A stretch of DNA of 64,000 bases from Streptomyces sp. R28 (lineage in GTDB: Bacteria; Actinomycetota; Actinomycetes; Streptomycetales; Streptomycetaceae): the NCBI RefSeq assembly GCF_041052385.1, contig NZ_CP163439.1, forward strand, positions 7,491,001-7,555,000. The letters are read 5' to 3'. The notes beneath the pieces were generated by a model, which had not been told where the DNA came from, ran no database searches, and saw only the letters and a list, made by a program, of their open reading frames with translations. Positions 25,801 through 33,721 of this stretch are shown here, in pieces (positions within the stretch are counted from its first letter, which is position 1; the number at the start of each line of letters is the position of its first letter). Made by a program: the position numbers and the translations under genes.

Positions 25801-26598
25801 ATGACGCCACTCCCGCACGTTCGCTACTGCGACGAAATCGCCCACCAGGTCGGCCTGTTGAGGGCCGTGGTGACCTCCGGCGCCGACCTGTCGGCCACCG
25901 TGCCGACCTGCCCGGACTGGTCGCTGGAAGAGCTCGTACGGCACATGGGCGGCGCCCTGCGCTGGGTGGAGCTGATCGTGCGGACGCGGGCGCAGGAGGA
26001 GGTCCCGCAGGACAAGGTCCCGCTCATCGGCGGACCGGACGGACAGGGTGACCCCGCGGCACTCGACGCCTGGCTCGCGGAGACCGGCGAGATGATCGTC
26101 GCCGCGCTGCGGGAGGCCGGTCCCGACACGAAGGTGTGGGGCTGGGCCGGGGTACTCAACGCCGGTTTCTGGGCCCGCCGTATGGCCCACGAGGTCACGA
26201 TCCACCGAGCGGACGCCACCCTCGCGGCCGGGCAGCCCTACGAGGTCGCGCCGGACATCGCCGCCGACGCGATCGACGAGTGGCTGGAGATCGTCGAGTG
26301 GGCCCAGCGGACGTTGCCGGACGACCCGGCGCGGGACCTGCGCCGGCCGGGGAGCAGCATCCATCTGCACGCCACGGACGACACCACTGACGTGAACGCG
26401 GAGTGGTTCATCGACCTCGCCGATGACGTCCTCGCCTGGCGGCGCGGCCACGAGAAGGCGACCGTCGCGCTCCGGGGGCCGCTCACCGCCGTACTGCTCG
26501 CCTTCTACCGTCGACTGCCTTTGGACAGCCCCGAGTTGGAGGTCCTCGGCGACCGGGAGTTGCTGGAGTTCTGGCTGGAGCGGGCGACGTTCGGCTGA
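25801..26598 (+). CDS. Maleylpyruvate isomerase-like (MDMPI/DinB fold) protein
   Basis: A 265-residue cytoplasmic protein of the mycothiol-dependent maleylpyruvate isomerase family, common in actinobacteria. The N-terminal four-helix bundle shows the expected metal-ligand positions: His in ELVRHMGG (near 50) and the pair in MAHEVTIHRADA (near 125-135). The C-terminal MDMPI domain covers about 165-260. Most relatives have unknown substrates and may use mycothiol as cofactor. The ATG at 25801 was chosen over the open frame upstream because it starts the conserved domain. It is convergent with the next gene. Confidence 0.85.
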   Translation: MTPLPHVRYCDEIAHQVGLLRAVVTSGADLSATVPTCPDWSLEELVRHMGGALRWVELIVRTRAQEEVPQDKVPLIGGPDGQGDPAALDAWLAETGEMIVAALREAGPDTKVWGWAGVLNAGFWARRMAHEVTIHRADATLAAGQPYEVAPDIAADAIDEWLEIVEWAQRTLPDDPARDLRRPGSSIHLHATDDTTDVNAEWFIDLADDVLAWRRGHEKATVALRGPLTAVLLAFYRRLPLDSPELEVLGDRELLEFWLERATFG

Positions 26599-26634
26599 CA
26601 GGCACAGGCACAGGGCAGCGGTACGACAGGCGGA

Positions 26635-26663
26635 TGGCCCGCCCCCAGGGAGGGGACGGGCCA
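26635..26663. terminator. Bidirectional terminator between convergent genes
   Basis: TGGCCCG (26635-26641) pairs with CGGGCCA, with an inner CCCC/GGGG stem and one mismatch. It lies between the stops of two convergent genes and could serve both. Confidence 0.65.
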
Positions 26664-26687
26664 CAACGCTGTTGCCGTGCGGGTGGG

Positions 26688-27380
26688 TCAGCGGTCGCTG
26701 CTCGCCCCACGACGGCGCAGGCCGAAGAAGACCGCGCCGCCGCCGATCGCGACCAGGGCGACCGCGGCGCCGGCGATCAGGCCGGTGTTGGAGTTCGCAC
26801 CGGTCTCGGCGAGGTTGGAGTCACTCCCCGCCGGGGACGGGGCGCTGCTCGCGGTGTCCGCGGGAGCGGTGCTCTCGCTCTCCGAGGGCGTCGGGGTCGG
26901 CGTGTCGTTCTCCTCGGCCGGGGTCGAGGCGGAGTCCGACGGGGTCGGGGTGTCCGACGGAGCCGGCGGCTCCTCCTCCTTCTTGCAGGCCGTGGAGGGG
27001 GTCGTCAGGTTCGGCTCGATGTCCTCGTCGACGTAGCCGGCGGCCTTGACGTGGATGCGGTACTCGGCGTTCGGCTTCCAGTCCTCGGCGAAGGTGATGG
27101 TGACACCCTCGCGCGAGCCCTTGACTTCCTGCTCGCCGATCTTCTTCAGGTCGGCGCCGTTGTTCTGGAGGAACACGCTGATGGTCGCCGGGACGCCGCT
27201 GGGGTCCACGTCGGTGACCGTGATGACACCCTTGTCGCCGTCGCACTTGGCTTCGGCGGAGAATTCACTGATGTTGCACGCGAGTGCGTTGCCCGCGAAG
27301 CCGAGCGCGATCGCGGCCGACGCGGAGGCAACACCAAGAGCGCGCACGGAACGCGCAACAGTACGGCGGTTTATGGACAC
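26688..27380 (-). CDS. LAETG-anchored cell-surface protein (class E sortase substrate)
   Basis: A 230-residue secreted protein. The GTG at 27380 follows AAGGA and starts a signal peptide (SINRRTVARSV, then an Ala-rich core to ALA-C35). The mature part is a small beta-rich domain with four or so cysteines, then a Glu/Pro/Ser/Thr/Asp-rich stalk (about 115-185). Residues 190-194 read LAETG, followed by a hydrophobic span and RRRG, which is the LAxTG signal used by actinobacterial class E sortases. It should be linked covalently to peptidoglycan. No sortase gene lies in this window. Function of the surface domain is unknown. Confidence 0.88.
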   Translation of the reverse strand: MSINRRTVARSVRALGVASASAAIALGFAGNALACNISEFSAEAKCDGDKGVITVTDVDPSGVPATISVFLQNNGADLKKIGEQEVKGSREGVTITFAEDWKPNAEYRIHVKAAGYVDEDIEPNLTTPSTACKKEEEPPAPSDTPTPSDSASTPAEENDTPTPTPSESESTAPADTASSAPSPAGSDSNLAETGANSNTGLIAGAAVALVAIGGGAVFFGLRRRGASSDR

Positions 27381-27461
27381 TTTTGTCCTTACGAGTTGCA
27401 CCACTGAGGGGGGTTGAACGAGGCGGTGATGTGACATCACCGTCCCCAGGAGTCTCACAGG

Positions 27462-27489
27462 TTTATAAGCGTGACATAAGTAGTGTCAA
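27462..27489 (-). promoter_or_regulatory. Near-consensus housekeeping promoter for the LAETG protein
   Basis: On the minus strand TTGACA (27489-27484) and TATAAA (27467-27462) are separated by 16 bases, an unusually strong match for Streptomyces. A start near 27455 gives a leader of about 75 bases. The region is much more AT-rich than its surroundings. Confidence 0.75.
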
Positions 27490-27527
27490 CGCATATGCAG
27501 TCCACGGGCGTTGGCTTTGCCCTCTTA

Positions 27528-28649
27528 TTAATCGGTGAGACGTTTCAACGCCTCCGGAGCCTCCTCGATCCGGTCAACCAGGGCGATTCGGGACTCCATA
27601 GGGCGGTCCCGGGCGAGAGACTTCAGAAGGGGCCACGTCGGCAGCTTCTCGGTCCAGTGGGTGCGGTCGACCAGGACCATGGGGGTGGGCTCACCGCGCG
27701 ACTCGTAGTAGTTCGGCGTCGCGTTGTCGAAGATCTCCTGTACGGTGCCGGCGGCCCCCGGCAGGAAGACGACGCCCGCGTTCGAGCGCGCCAGGAGGCC
27801 GTCCTCACGGGTGGCGTTGGCGAAGTACTTGGCGATGTGCGAGGCGAAGGGGTTCGGCGGCTCGTGGCCGTAGAACCAGGTCGGGATGCCGACCGAGCGG
27901 CCGCCCCTGGGCCAGCGGGAGCGCACCTCGAAGGCCGCCGCGGCCCACTCGGTGATCGAGGGCGTGAACTTCGGGGCCTTGGCGAGGAGTCGAAGCGCGT
28001 CGGCGAGCATCTCGTCGCCGTGCGGGGCCGCGTACGCGCCGAGGTTCGCCGCCTCCATCGCGCCCGGGCCGCCGCCGGTGGCGACCGTGAACCCGGCTCG
28101 GGCCAGCTCCCGGCCGAGCCGTGCGGCACCCTCGTACGCCTGCGTGCCGCGGCCCATCGCGTGGCCGCCCATGACGCCCACCACCCGGGCGCCGGACAGG
28201 AGTTCGTCGAGCGCGTCCGAGACGGAGTCGTCGTGGACCGCGCGGAGCATGGAGGCGTAGATGTCGCCGTCCGCCTTGGTCTGCTGGAACCAGGCGTACG
28301 CGCGGGCGTCGGGCGTGGCCTCGTAGCCGTCCGCCAGGGACGCGAAGAGTTCGTCGGGGGAGTAGACCAGGCCCCGGTAGGGGTCGAAGGGCAGGCCGGG
28401 GACCGGCGGGAAGACCAGGGCACCGGCCGCGCGGATCTTCGCGGCCGCGTCCTCGCGCATCGGGCAGCCGAGGAAGACCGCGCCTGCCGTGTCCGTGGTG
28501 AGCAGTTCGCGCGTACGGTCCGTCAGATCGACGGCCTGGACACGGAATCCGGCGAGGGTGCCGCGCGCCGCGACGGTCGCGTCGAACTCCTCCAGCGTCT
28601 CTATCTCACGGTCGTTGTGGTGGGCCGCATGGGCGGGCATCGTCTGCAC
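27528..28649 (-). CDS. LOG-like (lysine decarboxylase-like Rossmann) protein
   Basis: A 373-residue cytoplasmic protein. The C-terminal 220 residues hold a LOG/TIGR00725-type fold: GVMGGHAMGRG (158-168), TGGGPGAMEAAN (191-202) and PGAAGTVQEIF (297-307), where PGAAGTxxE replaces the usual PGGxGTxxE. The first 150 residues form a second, related alpha/beta domain (TAGAVFLGCPM, GALVFPPVPGLPF), making it about twice the length of cytokinin-activating LOG enzymes. It may release a base from a nucleotide, but the altered loop leaves that uncertain. An ATG at 28640 is an alternative start. Confidence 0.82.
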   Translation of the reverse strand: MQTMPAHAAHHNDREIETLEEFDATVAARGTLAGFRVQAVDLTDRTRELLTTDTAGAVFLGCPMREDAAAKIRAAGALVFPPVPGLPFDPYRGLVYSPDELFASLADGYEATPDARAYAWFQQTKADGDIYASMLRAVHDDSVSDALDELLSGARVVGVMGGHAMGRGTQAYEGAARLGRELARAGFTVATGGGPGAMEAANLGAYAAPHGDEMLADALRLLAKAPKFTPSITEWAAAAFEVRSRWPRGGRSVGIPTWFYGHEPPNPFASHIAKYFANATREDGLLARSNAGVVFLPGAAGTVQEIFDNATPNYYESRGEPTPMVLVDRTHWTEKLPTWPLLKSLARDRPMESRIALVDRIEEAPEALKRLTD

Positions 28650-28686
28650 CCGCCCATGCTAGGCACCCTGTTGGGGACGGCTGGCC

Positions 28687-29106
28687 TCAGCCCTCGATGG
28701 CCGACGGGTCCATCCACACGACCTCCCAGGTGTGGCCGTCGAGGTCGTCGAAGGCACGGCCGTACATGAAGCCCGGGTCCTGGACCTGGTCCGATGCCGT
28801 GCCGCCCGCGGCGACCGCCTTCTCGACCAGCTCGTCCACCTTCTCGCGGCTCTCGGCGCTCAGACAGATCAGCACCTCGCTGGTCGTCGTGGCGTCCGCG
28901 ATCTCCTTCTTGGTGAAGGTCGAGTAGAACGGCTTGGTGAGCAGCATCGCGACGATGGTGTCGCTGATCACGACGGACGCCGCGTTCTCGTCGCTGAACT
29001 GCGGGTTGATCGAGTAACCGAGCTCCGTGAAGAACTTCTTCGAGGCGTCGAGGTCGTTCACGGGCAGGTTCAGGAAGATCATCTGCTGGTACGCGGGGGC
29101 GGTCAT
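28687..29106 (-). CDS. VOC family (glyoxalase-like) protein
   Basis: A 139-residue single-unit vicinal-oxygen-chelate protein. The ATG at 29106, preceded by GGGAGA, starts at MTAPAYQQMIFLNLPVNDL. Two beta-alpha-beta-beta-beta modules are visible: FLNLPVNDLDASKKFFTELGY and the C-terminal GRAFDDLDGHTWEVVWMD, where the Glu is the usual metal ligand. It resembles the YaeR/3-demethylubiquinone-methyltransferase-like group whose substrates are unknown. Located 37 bases after the start side of the LOG-like gene, it may be cotranscribed with it. Confidence 0.87.
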   Translation of the reverse strand: MTAPAYQQMIFLNLPVNDLDASKKFFTELGYSINPQFSDENAASVVISDTIVAMLLTKPFYSTFTKKEIADATTTSEVLICLSAESREKVDELVEKAVAAGGTASDQVQDPGFMYGRAFDDLDGHTWEVVWMDPSAIEG

Positions 29107-29185
29107 GGTGGTCTCTCCCATCGGGGTGGCTGCTGTTCGGTGGGGTAGACCGGAGGGCCGGGCGGAACTCATCGCCGGGCGGAGA

Positions 29186-29210
29186 CTTTTTCCCACGACT
29201 TTTCCCACGA
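29186..29210. repeat. Short tandem repeat in an AT-richer patch
   Basis: Two copies of a 12-13 base unit (CTTTT-CCCACGA type) lie back to back between the VOC gene and the ABC permease gene. They could be part of a promoter or operator for the VOC gene on the minus strand. Nothing more can be said. Confidence 0.4.
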
Positions 29211-29248
29211 GTTTTTCGCCGGGGTGGGCGGGGCCCCGCGCGACGGCT

Positions 29249-30667
29249 TCACCGTGCCAGGGGAAGTGCGGCCAGCTCGGCCACGATCAGGGTGAGCGGG
29301 CCGAAGAAGGCCAGCAGGATGCCGGCGCGCAGGGCGGCGGCGCTGCGGAGCATCGCGGTGGGGGCGCCGAGGCGCAGGAGCGCGGCCGTGGTGTCGGCGC
29401 GGGCGTGTTTGGCCTCCACGGCGGCCGTCAGGAGGGTGGCCACGGTGCAGCCGGTGACCAGGGTGACACCGAGGGCGGTGAGGGGGCCGAAGGGAGGGGT
29501 GGCGGCGTGGTCGGAGAGGGGCGCCATGGCGTACGCGGCGGAGGTGACGGCGCAGACGATGCCGAGGGGGCGGCCGACGCGGACGGCTTCCTCCATCAGG
29601 ACACGGCCGGCCAGGAGGCGCAGGGCTCCCGGTCGTGCGGTCTGCAGGATGCGGCCGCAGAGGTGGGTGAGGCCGGGGGCGGCCAGGGCGAGTCCGAGGG
29701 CGGTGAGCAGCCAGCCGACGACGACTCCGGCGGTGCCGGTGGGCAGGGCGGCGGGCATGGTGACGGCGGTGCCGGTCGTGGTGCGGCCGGCGTAGGCCTC
29801 CACGGCGAGGCCTGCGGTGAGGACCGCGATGCCCCAGGGGAGGCCGGCCGGGGGTTTGCGGGGGGAGAGGGGGCGTGCGCGGCCCGAGTCGGCCGGGGGA
29901 GCGGGTTCGGCCACCGCTTCGGTCCAGTCGGTCGGTGCCTGGCCCGGGGTGGGGGCCGGGGGCCGGGCCGGGTCGCCTGCCTGGGGGGTGCCGCCTTCGG
30001 GCCGCGGGTGCCCGTTCGCCTCCGCGTTGCCACGCTCGCTACGCCGCAGGTGGGTGCCGAACCGCCCGTACGCCCCGAACGTCTCCCGCGCCACCGTCCT
30101 GCCGTAGGTCCCGAAGCGCACGTACGCCCGTCCCTTGCCCCGGGCGGCGGTGGGCCCGAGTTCCTTCGGGCGTAGTGCCCACGCCACCATCACCGACGCG
30201 ATCCCCGGAACCAGCGTCAGTAGCGTCAGCGTGGCCGGCACGGGGAGCGGGCTGCCCGCTGCCAGGAACTCCGAGGCGGCGCCGTCGAAGGGCATGCCGG
30301 TCAGGTCGCCTCGCAGGTGGAGGAAGAACAGCAGGGCCAGCGTGGAGCCGAGGGTGCAGGACAGGGCCGTGGTGGTGGCCGAGACGGCCATCAGGCGGAT
30401 CGGGCCCAGGCCGACGGCCGCGAGACCGGGGCGGGGTTTGGTGCCGGGGTCGGTTCGGGCCACGGCCACGGCGAAGTGGACCGTCGCGGCCAGCGGGGGT
30501 GCGCACCAGGCCAGCCGCAGGAGCGCCGCGGCGGGGGAGTCGTGGGACATCGCGTAGCCGAGGGCGCAGAGCAGCAGGAAGCCGGTGCCCGCCGATGCCG
30601 CCGCCACCAGAAGGCGGCGCAGCTGTACGGCCGGTTGGGCGCCGCGGGTCAGACGGAGAGCGAGCAC
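29249..30667 (-). CDS. ABC transporter permease-like membrane protein
   Basis: A 472-residue polytopic membrane protein. The GTG at 30667 overlaps the ATPase gene by 19 bases, which sets the start; a longer open frame upstream lies in the ATPase gene. About four helices occupy residues 15-180, then a long Pro/Gly-rich cytoplasmic or external loop (about 190-290), then about five more helices. The pattern is reminiscent of two diverged permease halves, but no EAA loop or clear FtsX/MacB domain was recognised. Its partner is the degenerate ATPase just upstream. Substrate unknown. Confidence 0.75.
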   Translation of the reverse strand: MLALRLTRGAQPAVQLRRLLVAAASAGTGFLLLCALGYAMSHDSPAAALLRLAWCAPPLAATVHFAVAVARTDPGTKPRPGLAAVGLGPIRLMAVSATTTALSCTLGSTLALLFFLHLRGDLTGMPFDGAASEFLAAGSPLPVPATLTLLTLVPGIASVMVAWALRPKELGPTAARGKGRAYVRFGTYGRTVARETFGAYGRFGTHLRRSERGNAEANGHPRPEGGTPQAGDPARPPAPTPGQAPTDWTEAVAEPAPPADSGRARPLSPRKPPAGLPWGIAVLTAGLAVEAYAGRTTTGTAVTMPAALPTGTAGVVVGWLLTALGLALAAPGLTHLCGRILQTARPGALRLLAGRVLMEEAVRVGRPLGIVCAVTSAAYAMAPLSDHAATPPFGPLTALGVTLVTGCTVATLLTAAVEAKHARADTTAALLRLGAPTAMLRSAAALRAGILLAFFGPLTLIVAELAALPLAR

Positions 30668-31389
30668 GCGGCTCGGCCTTCCGTTTCCGTGGCCGGGGGC
30701 AGGTGCACCGTGTTCACGCGCCGCCCGTCGAGGAGCGTGACCGTGCGGTCGGCGAGGGTCGCGGGGTCCGCGTCGGGGCTGGCCAGGACGACCGTGACGC
30801 CGTGCGAGCGGGCCGCTGTCGTCAGGGTGCGCAGGACGTGCGCGCGGTCGGAGCGGTGCAGGGGGGCGGTCGGCTCGTCGGCGAACAGGACCGTGGGTGA
30901 GGGGGCCAGCGCACGGGCGATGCAGACGCGCTGGCGTTCGGCCTGGACCAGCTGGTGCGGGCGCTTGCGGGCCACCTCGCCGACGTCCAGGCGCACCAGC
31001 CACTCCATTGCGGCCGTCTTGGCGCGGCGGCGGCTGGTGCCGCGCAGCATCAGGGGGAGGGCGGTGTTCTCCCAGACGTTCAGCTCGGGGACGAGTGACG
31101 GCGCCGGGTCGATCCAGCTGAAGCGGTCACGCCGGAGCCGTTCGCGCGCCGTCGGGCCCATCTTGTGCACCGGCACGCTGTTGAACCAGACCTCGCCCCG
31201 CCGCACCGCGGCCAGGCCGGACAGACACCGCAGGAGAGTCGTCTTGCCGCTGCCCCGCGGGCCGATGACGGCGAGGACCTCGCCCTCCTGGACACCGAGC
31301 GAGACGCCGCTGAGCGCGGGCGAACCGTCGTTGTGCGTGAAGTGCAGGGCGCGTGCCCAGAGCACGTCGTTGTCCGGCGGGGCCACCAT
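30649..31389 (-). CDS. ABC transporter ATPase with degenerate motifs
   Basis: A 246-residue ATP-binding protein related to the LolD/MacB type. Walker A GPRGSGKT (43-50) and Walker B TVLFADEP (166-173) are intact. The signature motif is LVQAER (147-152) instead of LSGGQQ, the Q-loop glutamine position reads Asp94 (SWIDPAPSL), and the H-loop histidine is Ser204 (LASPD). ATP binding is likely but hydrolysis may be slow or absent. The ATG at 31389 is best placed; GTG at 31398 is an alternative. It is coupled to the permease-like gene by overlap. Confidence 0.82.
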   Translation of the reverse strand: MVAPPDNDVLWARALHFTHNDGSPALSGVSLGVQEGEVLAVIGPRGSGKTTLLRCLSGLAAVRRGEVWFNSVPVHKMGPTARERLRRDRFSWIDPAPSLVPELNVWENTALPLMLRGTSRRRAKTAAMEWLVRLDVGEVARKRPHQLVQAERQRVCIARALAPSPTVLFADEPTAPLHRSDRAHVLRTLTTAARSHGVTVVLASPDADPATLADRTVTLLDGRRVNTVHLPPATETEGRAACSLSV

Positions 31390-31506
31390 CGCGTACACCT
31401 CGGTTCTGATCCGTTTTCCCAGGCCTGATCCCTCGTGCGGGGGAACGAAGGCTGGGCTGATCGGTCACTGGCACGCTAGGCAGCCGCCGCCCGGAGCCCG
31501 GACAGC

Positions 31507-31528
31507 ACACGGCCCCGGGCCGCCGTGT
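31507..31528 (-). terminator. Hairpin after the aminotransferase gene
   Basis: ACACGGC (31507-31513) pairs with GCCGTGT (31522-31528) around a GC-rich loop, about 107 bases past the aminotransferase stop on the minus strand. A second small hairpin follows near 31546-31560. Both are candidate terminators separating it from the ABC genes. Confidence 0.45.
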
Positions 31529-31634
31529 CTCACTCGAACGGGCGGCACCGGGGCCGGTGTGTTGATCATTCAGGCCGAGGTTCGGCTTCCGTCGGACGCC
31601 GGTCCGGTGAACGGTCCGGCAAAGGGTCCGGGCG

Positions 31635-33008
31635 TCACAACTTGGTCCATGCCTCCGTCAGCGTCGCCCGCAGGATCTGCTCGATCTCGTTGAACGTCTC
31701 CTGGTTGGCGATCAGCGGCGGGGCGAGCTGGATGACCGGGTCGCCACGGTCGTCGGCACGGCAGTACAGGCCGTTCTCGTACAGCTTCTTGGAGAGGAAG
31801 CCGTACAGCACGCGCTCGGTCTCGTCGGCGTCGAAGGACTCCTTGGTCGCCTTGTCCTTGACCAGCTCGATGCCGTAGAAGAAGCCGTTGCCCCGGACGT
31901 CGCCGACGATCGGGAGGTCGTGCAGCTTCTCCAGCGTGGCGCGGAACGCGGCCTCGTTGTCGAGGACGTGCTGGTTGAGGCCCTCGCGCTCGAACAGGTC
32001 GAGGTTGGCGACGCCGACGGCCGCGGAGACCGGGTGGCCGCCGAAGGTGTAGCCGTGCAGGAAGGTGTTGTCGCCCTTGTAGAACGGCTCGGCCAGCCGG
32101 TCCGAGATGATGCACGCGCCGATGGGGGAGTAGCCCGAGGTCATGCCCTTGGCGCAGGTGATCATGTCCGGGACGTAACCGAACTTGTCGCAGGCGAACA
32201 TCGTGCCCAGGCGGCCGAAGGCGCAGATGACCTCGTCCGACACCAGCAGGACGTCGTACTGGTCGCAGATCTCGCGCACCCGCTGGAAGTAGCCGGGCGG
32301 GGGCGGGAAGCAGCCGCCCGCGTTCTGCACCGGCTCCAGGAAGACCGCGGCGACCGTCTCCGGGCCCTCGAAGAGGATCTGCTGCTCGATCTGGTCGGCG
32401 GCCCAGCGGCCGAAGGCCTCCGGGTCGTCGCCGAAGATCGGGGCGCGGTAGATGTTGGTGTTCGGGACCTTGTGGGCGCCCGGGACCAGCGGCTCGAAGG
32501 GGGCCTTCAGGGCCGGCAGGCCCGTGATGGACAGGGCGCCCTGCGGGGTGCCGTGATAGGCGACGGCACGCGAGATCACCTTGTGCTTGGTGGGCTTGCC
32601 GACCAGCTTGAAGTACTGCTTGGCGAGCTTCCAGGCGGTCTCCACCGCCTCACCGCCGCCCGTGGTGAAGAAGACCTTGTTGAGGTCGCCCGGCGCGTAG
32701 TCCGCGAGGCGGTCGGCCAGTTCGACCGCCTTCGGGTGGGCGTAGGACCAGATCGGGAAGAACGCCAGCTCCTGCGCCTGCTTGAAGGCGGTCTCGGCCA
32801 GCTCCACGCGGCCGTGACCTGCCTGGACCACGAACAGGCCGGCGAGACCGTCGAGGTAGCGCTTGCCCTTGTCGTCGTAGATGTAGGTGCCCTCGCCCCG
32901 GACGATGGTGGGGACGGGGGCCTTCTCGTACGAGGACATCCGCGTGAAGTGCATCCACAGGTGGTCGTACGCGGTCCTGCTGAGGTCCTGAGGGGTGTCG
33001 GTGCTCAC
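31635..33008 (-). CDS. Class III aminotransferase (putrescine/omega-amino acid-pyruvate type)
   Basis: A PLP enzyme of 457 residues. The PLP lysine is K287 in ITCAKGMTSG and the cofactor-binding Asp is D258 in LLVSDEVICAFGR; GGGEAVETAWKLA (117-129) is the phosphate loop. The start AYDHLWMHFTRMSSY is typical of putrescine/spermidine- or beta-alanine-pyruvate aminotransferases. It follows an Lrp-type regulator by 19 bases on the same strand and faces a divergent aminobutyraldehyde dehydrogenase, so polyamine or GABA breakdown is the likely pathway. The S. coelicolor counterpart is around SCO5655 (from memory). Exact amino donor not determinable. Confidence 0.88.
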   Translation of the reverse strand: MSTDTPQDLSRTAYDHLWMHFTRMSSYEKAPVPTIVRGEGTYIYDDKGKRYLDGLAGLFVVQAGHGRVELAETAFKQAQELAFFPIWSYAHPKAVELADRLADYAPGDLNKVFFTTGGGEAVETAWKLAKQYFKLVGKPTKHKVISRAVAYHGTPQGALSITGLPALKAPFEPLVPGAHKVPNTNIYRAPIFGDDPEAFGRWAADQIEQQILFEGPETVAAVFLEPVQNAGGCFPPPPGYFQRVREICDQYDVLLVSDEVICAFGRLGTMFACDKFGYVPDMITCAKGMTSGYSPIGACIISDRLAEPFYKGDNTFLHGYTFGGHPVSAAVGVANLDLFEREGLNQHVLDNEAAFRATLEKLHDLPIVGDVRGNGFFYGIELVKDKATKESFDADETERVLYGFLSKKLYENGLYCRADDRGDPVIQLAPPLIANQETFNEIEQILRATLTEAWTKL

Positions 33009-33027
33009 GGTTATCGGGTCCTCACGG

Positions 33028-33543
33028 TTATCGGGTTCCCCACATGTAGGTCTGCTTCTTGAGCTTGAGGTAGACGAAGCTCTCGGTGGAGCGCACTCCG
33101 GGGACGGCCCGGATGCGTCGGTTGATGACCTCCAGGAGGTGGTCGTCGTCCTCGCAGACGATTTCCACCATCAGGTCGAAGGACCCGGCTGTCATCACCA
33201 CGTACTCGCATTCGGCCATGGCGGTCAGGGCGTCGGCCACGGACTCCACGTCGCCCTCGACGTGGACACCGACCATCGCCTGGCGCCGGAAGCCCACGGT
33301 GAGCGGGTCCGTGACCGCGACGATCTGCATCACGCCCTGGTCGAGCAGCTTCTGGACGCGTTGGCGCACGGCCGCCTCGGACAGGCCCACGGCCTTGCCG
33401 ATGGCGGCGTACGGCCGGCGGCCGTCCTCTTGAAGTTGTTCGATGATGGCAAGGGAGACGGCGTCCAGCTGGGGACCGCCGTTCCTGGACTCGCGGGAGT
33501 CCCTGTGCTCTGCGCTTCGACTGGCCACGACGTCACTGTGCAC
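33028..33543 (-). CDS. Lrp/AsnC family regulator
   Basis: A 171-residue DNA-binding protein. The GTG at 33543 (VHSDVVASRS) was chosen; GTG at 33528 is an alternative and neither has a strong ribosome binding site. The winged helix-turn-helix is at about 25-75 (LDAVSLAIIEQLQEDGRRPYAAIGKAVGLSEAAVRQRVQKL), followed by the effector RAM domain (about 85-165). It is cotranscribed with the aminotransferase and diverges from the aldehyde dehydrogenase, so it probably controls both in response to an amino acid or polyamine intermediate. Confidence 0.9.
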   Translation of the reverse strand: MHSDVVASRSAEHRDSRESRNGGPQLDAVSLAIIEQLQEDGRRPYAAIGKAVGLSEAAVRQRVQKLLDQGVMQIVAVTDPLTVGFRRQAMVGVHVEGDVESVADALTAMAECEYVVMTAGSFDLMVEIVCEDDDHLLEVINRRIRAVPGVRSTESFVYLKLKKQTYMWGTR

Positions 33544-33638
33544 GACGTCTCGACAGTTCCGCAAGGCTGCGGCGATGAAATTCGTTGTTTACGAGGTTGA
33601 GGCCTGCGGATTTCGCAGAAGTGGCCCCAGCGGGGGTG

Positions 33639-33666
33639 TTGAAAACGTGGGCACGGCGATTAGGGT
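33639..33666 (+). promoter_or_regulatory. Promoter of the aminobutyraldehyde dehydrogenase gene
   Basis: TTGAAA (33639-33644) and TAGGGT (33661-33666) are 16 bases apart, a good Streptomyces housekeeping-type promoter, giving a leader of about 50 bases. An AT-rich patch at 33576-33592 between this promoter and the divergent regulator gene may be the Lrp operator. Confidence 0.5.
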
Positions 33667-33721
33667 GGGTGTCTCAGAGAGTGGACAGTCACAAGCAGTG
33701 AAACCTGACAGGAGGCCGGCA

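Noticed and set aside
22923..25802. 959-codon open frame on the minus strand
   Set aside because: It lies entirely opposite thiBPQ, is Arg/Gly/His-rich low complexity, and arises from high third-position GC on the coding strand.
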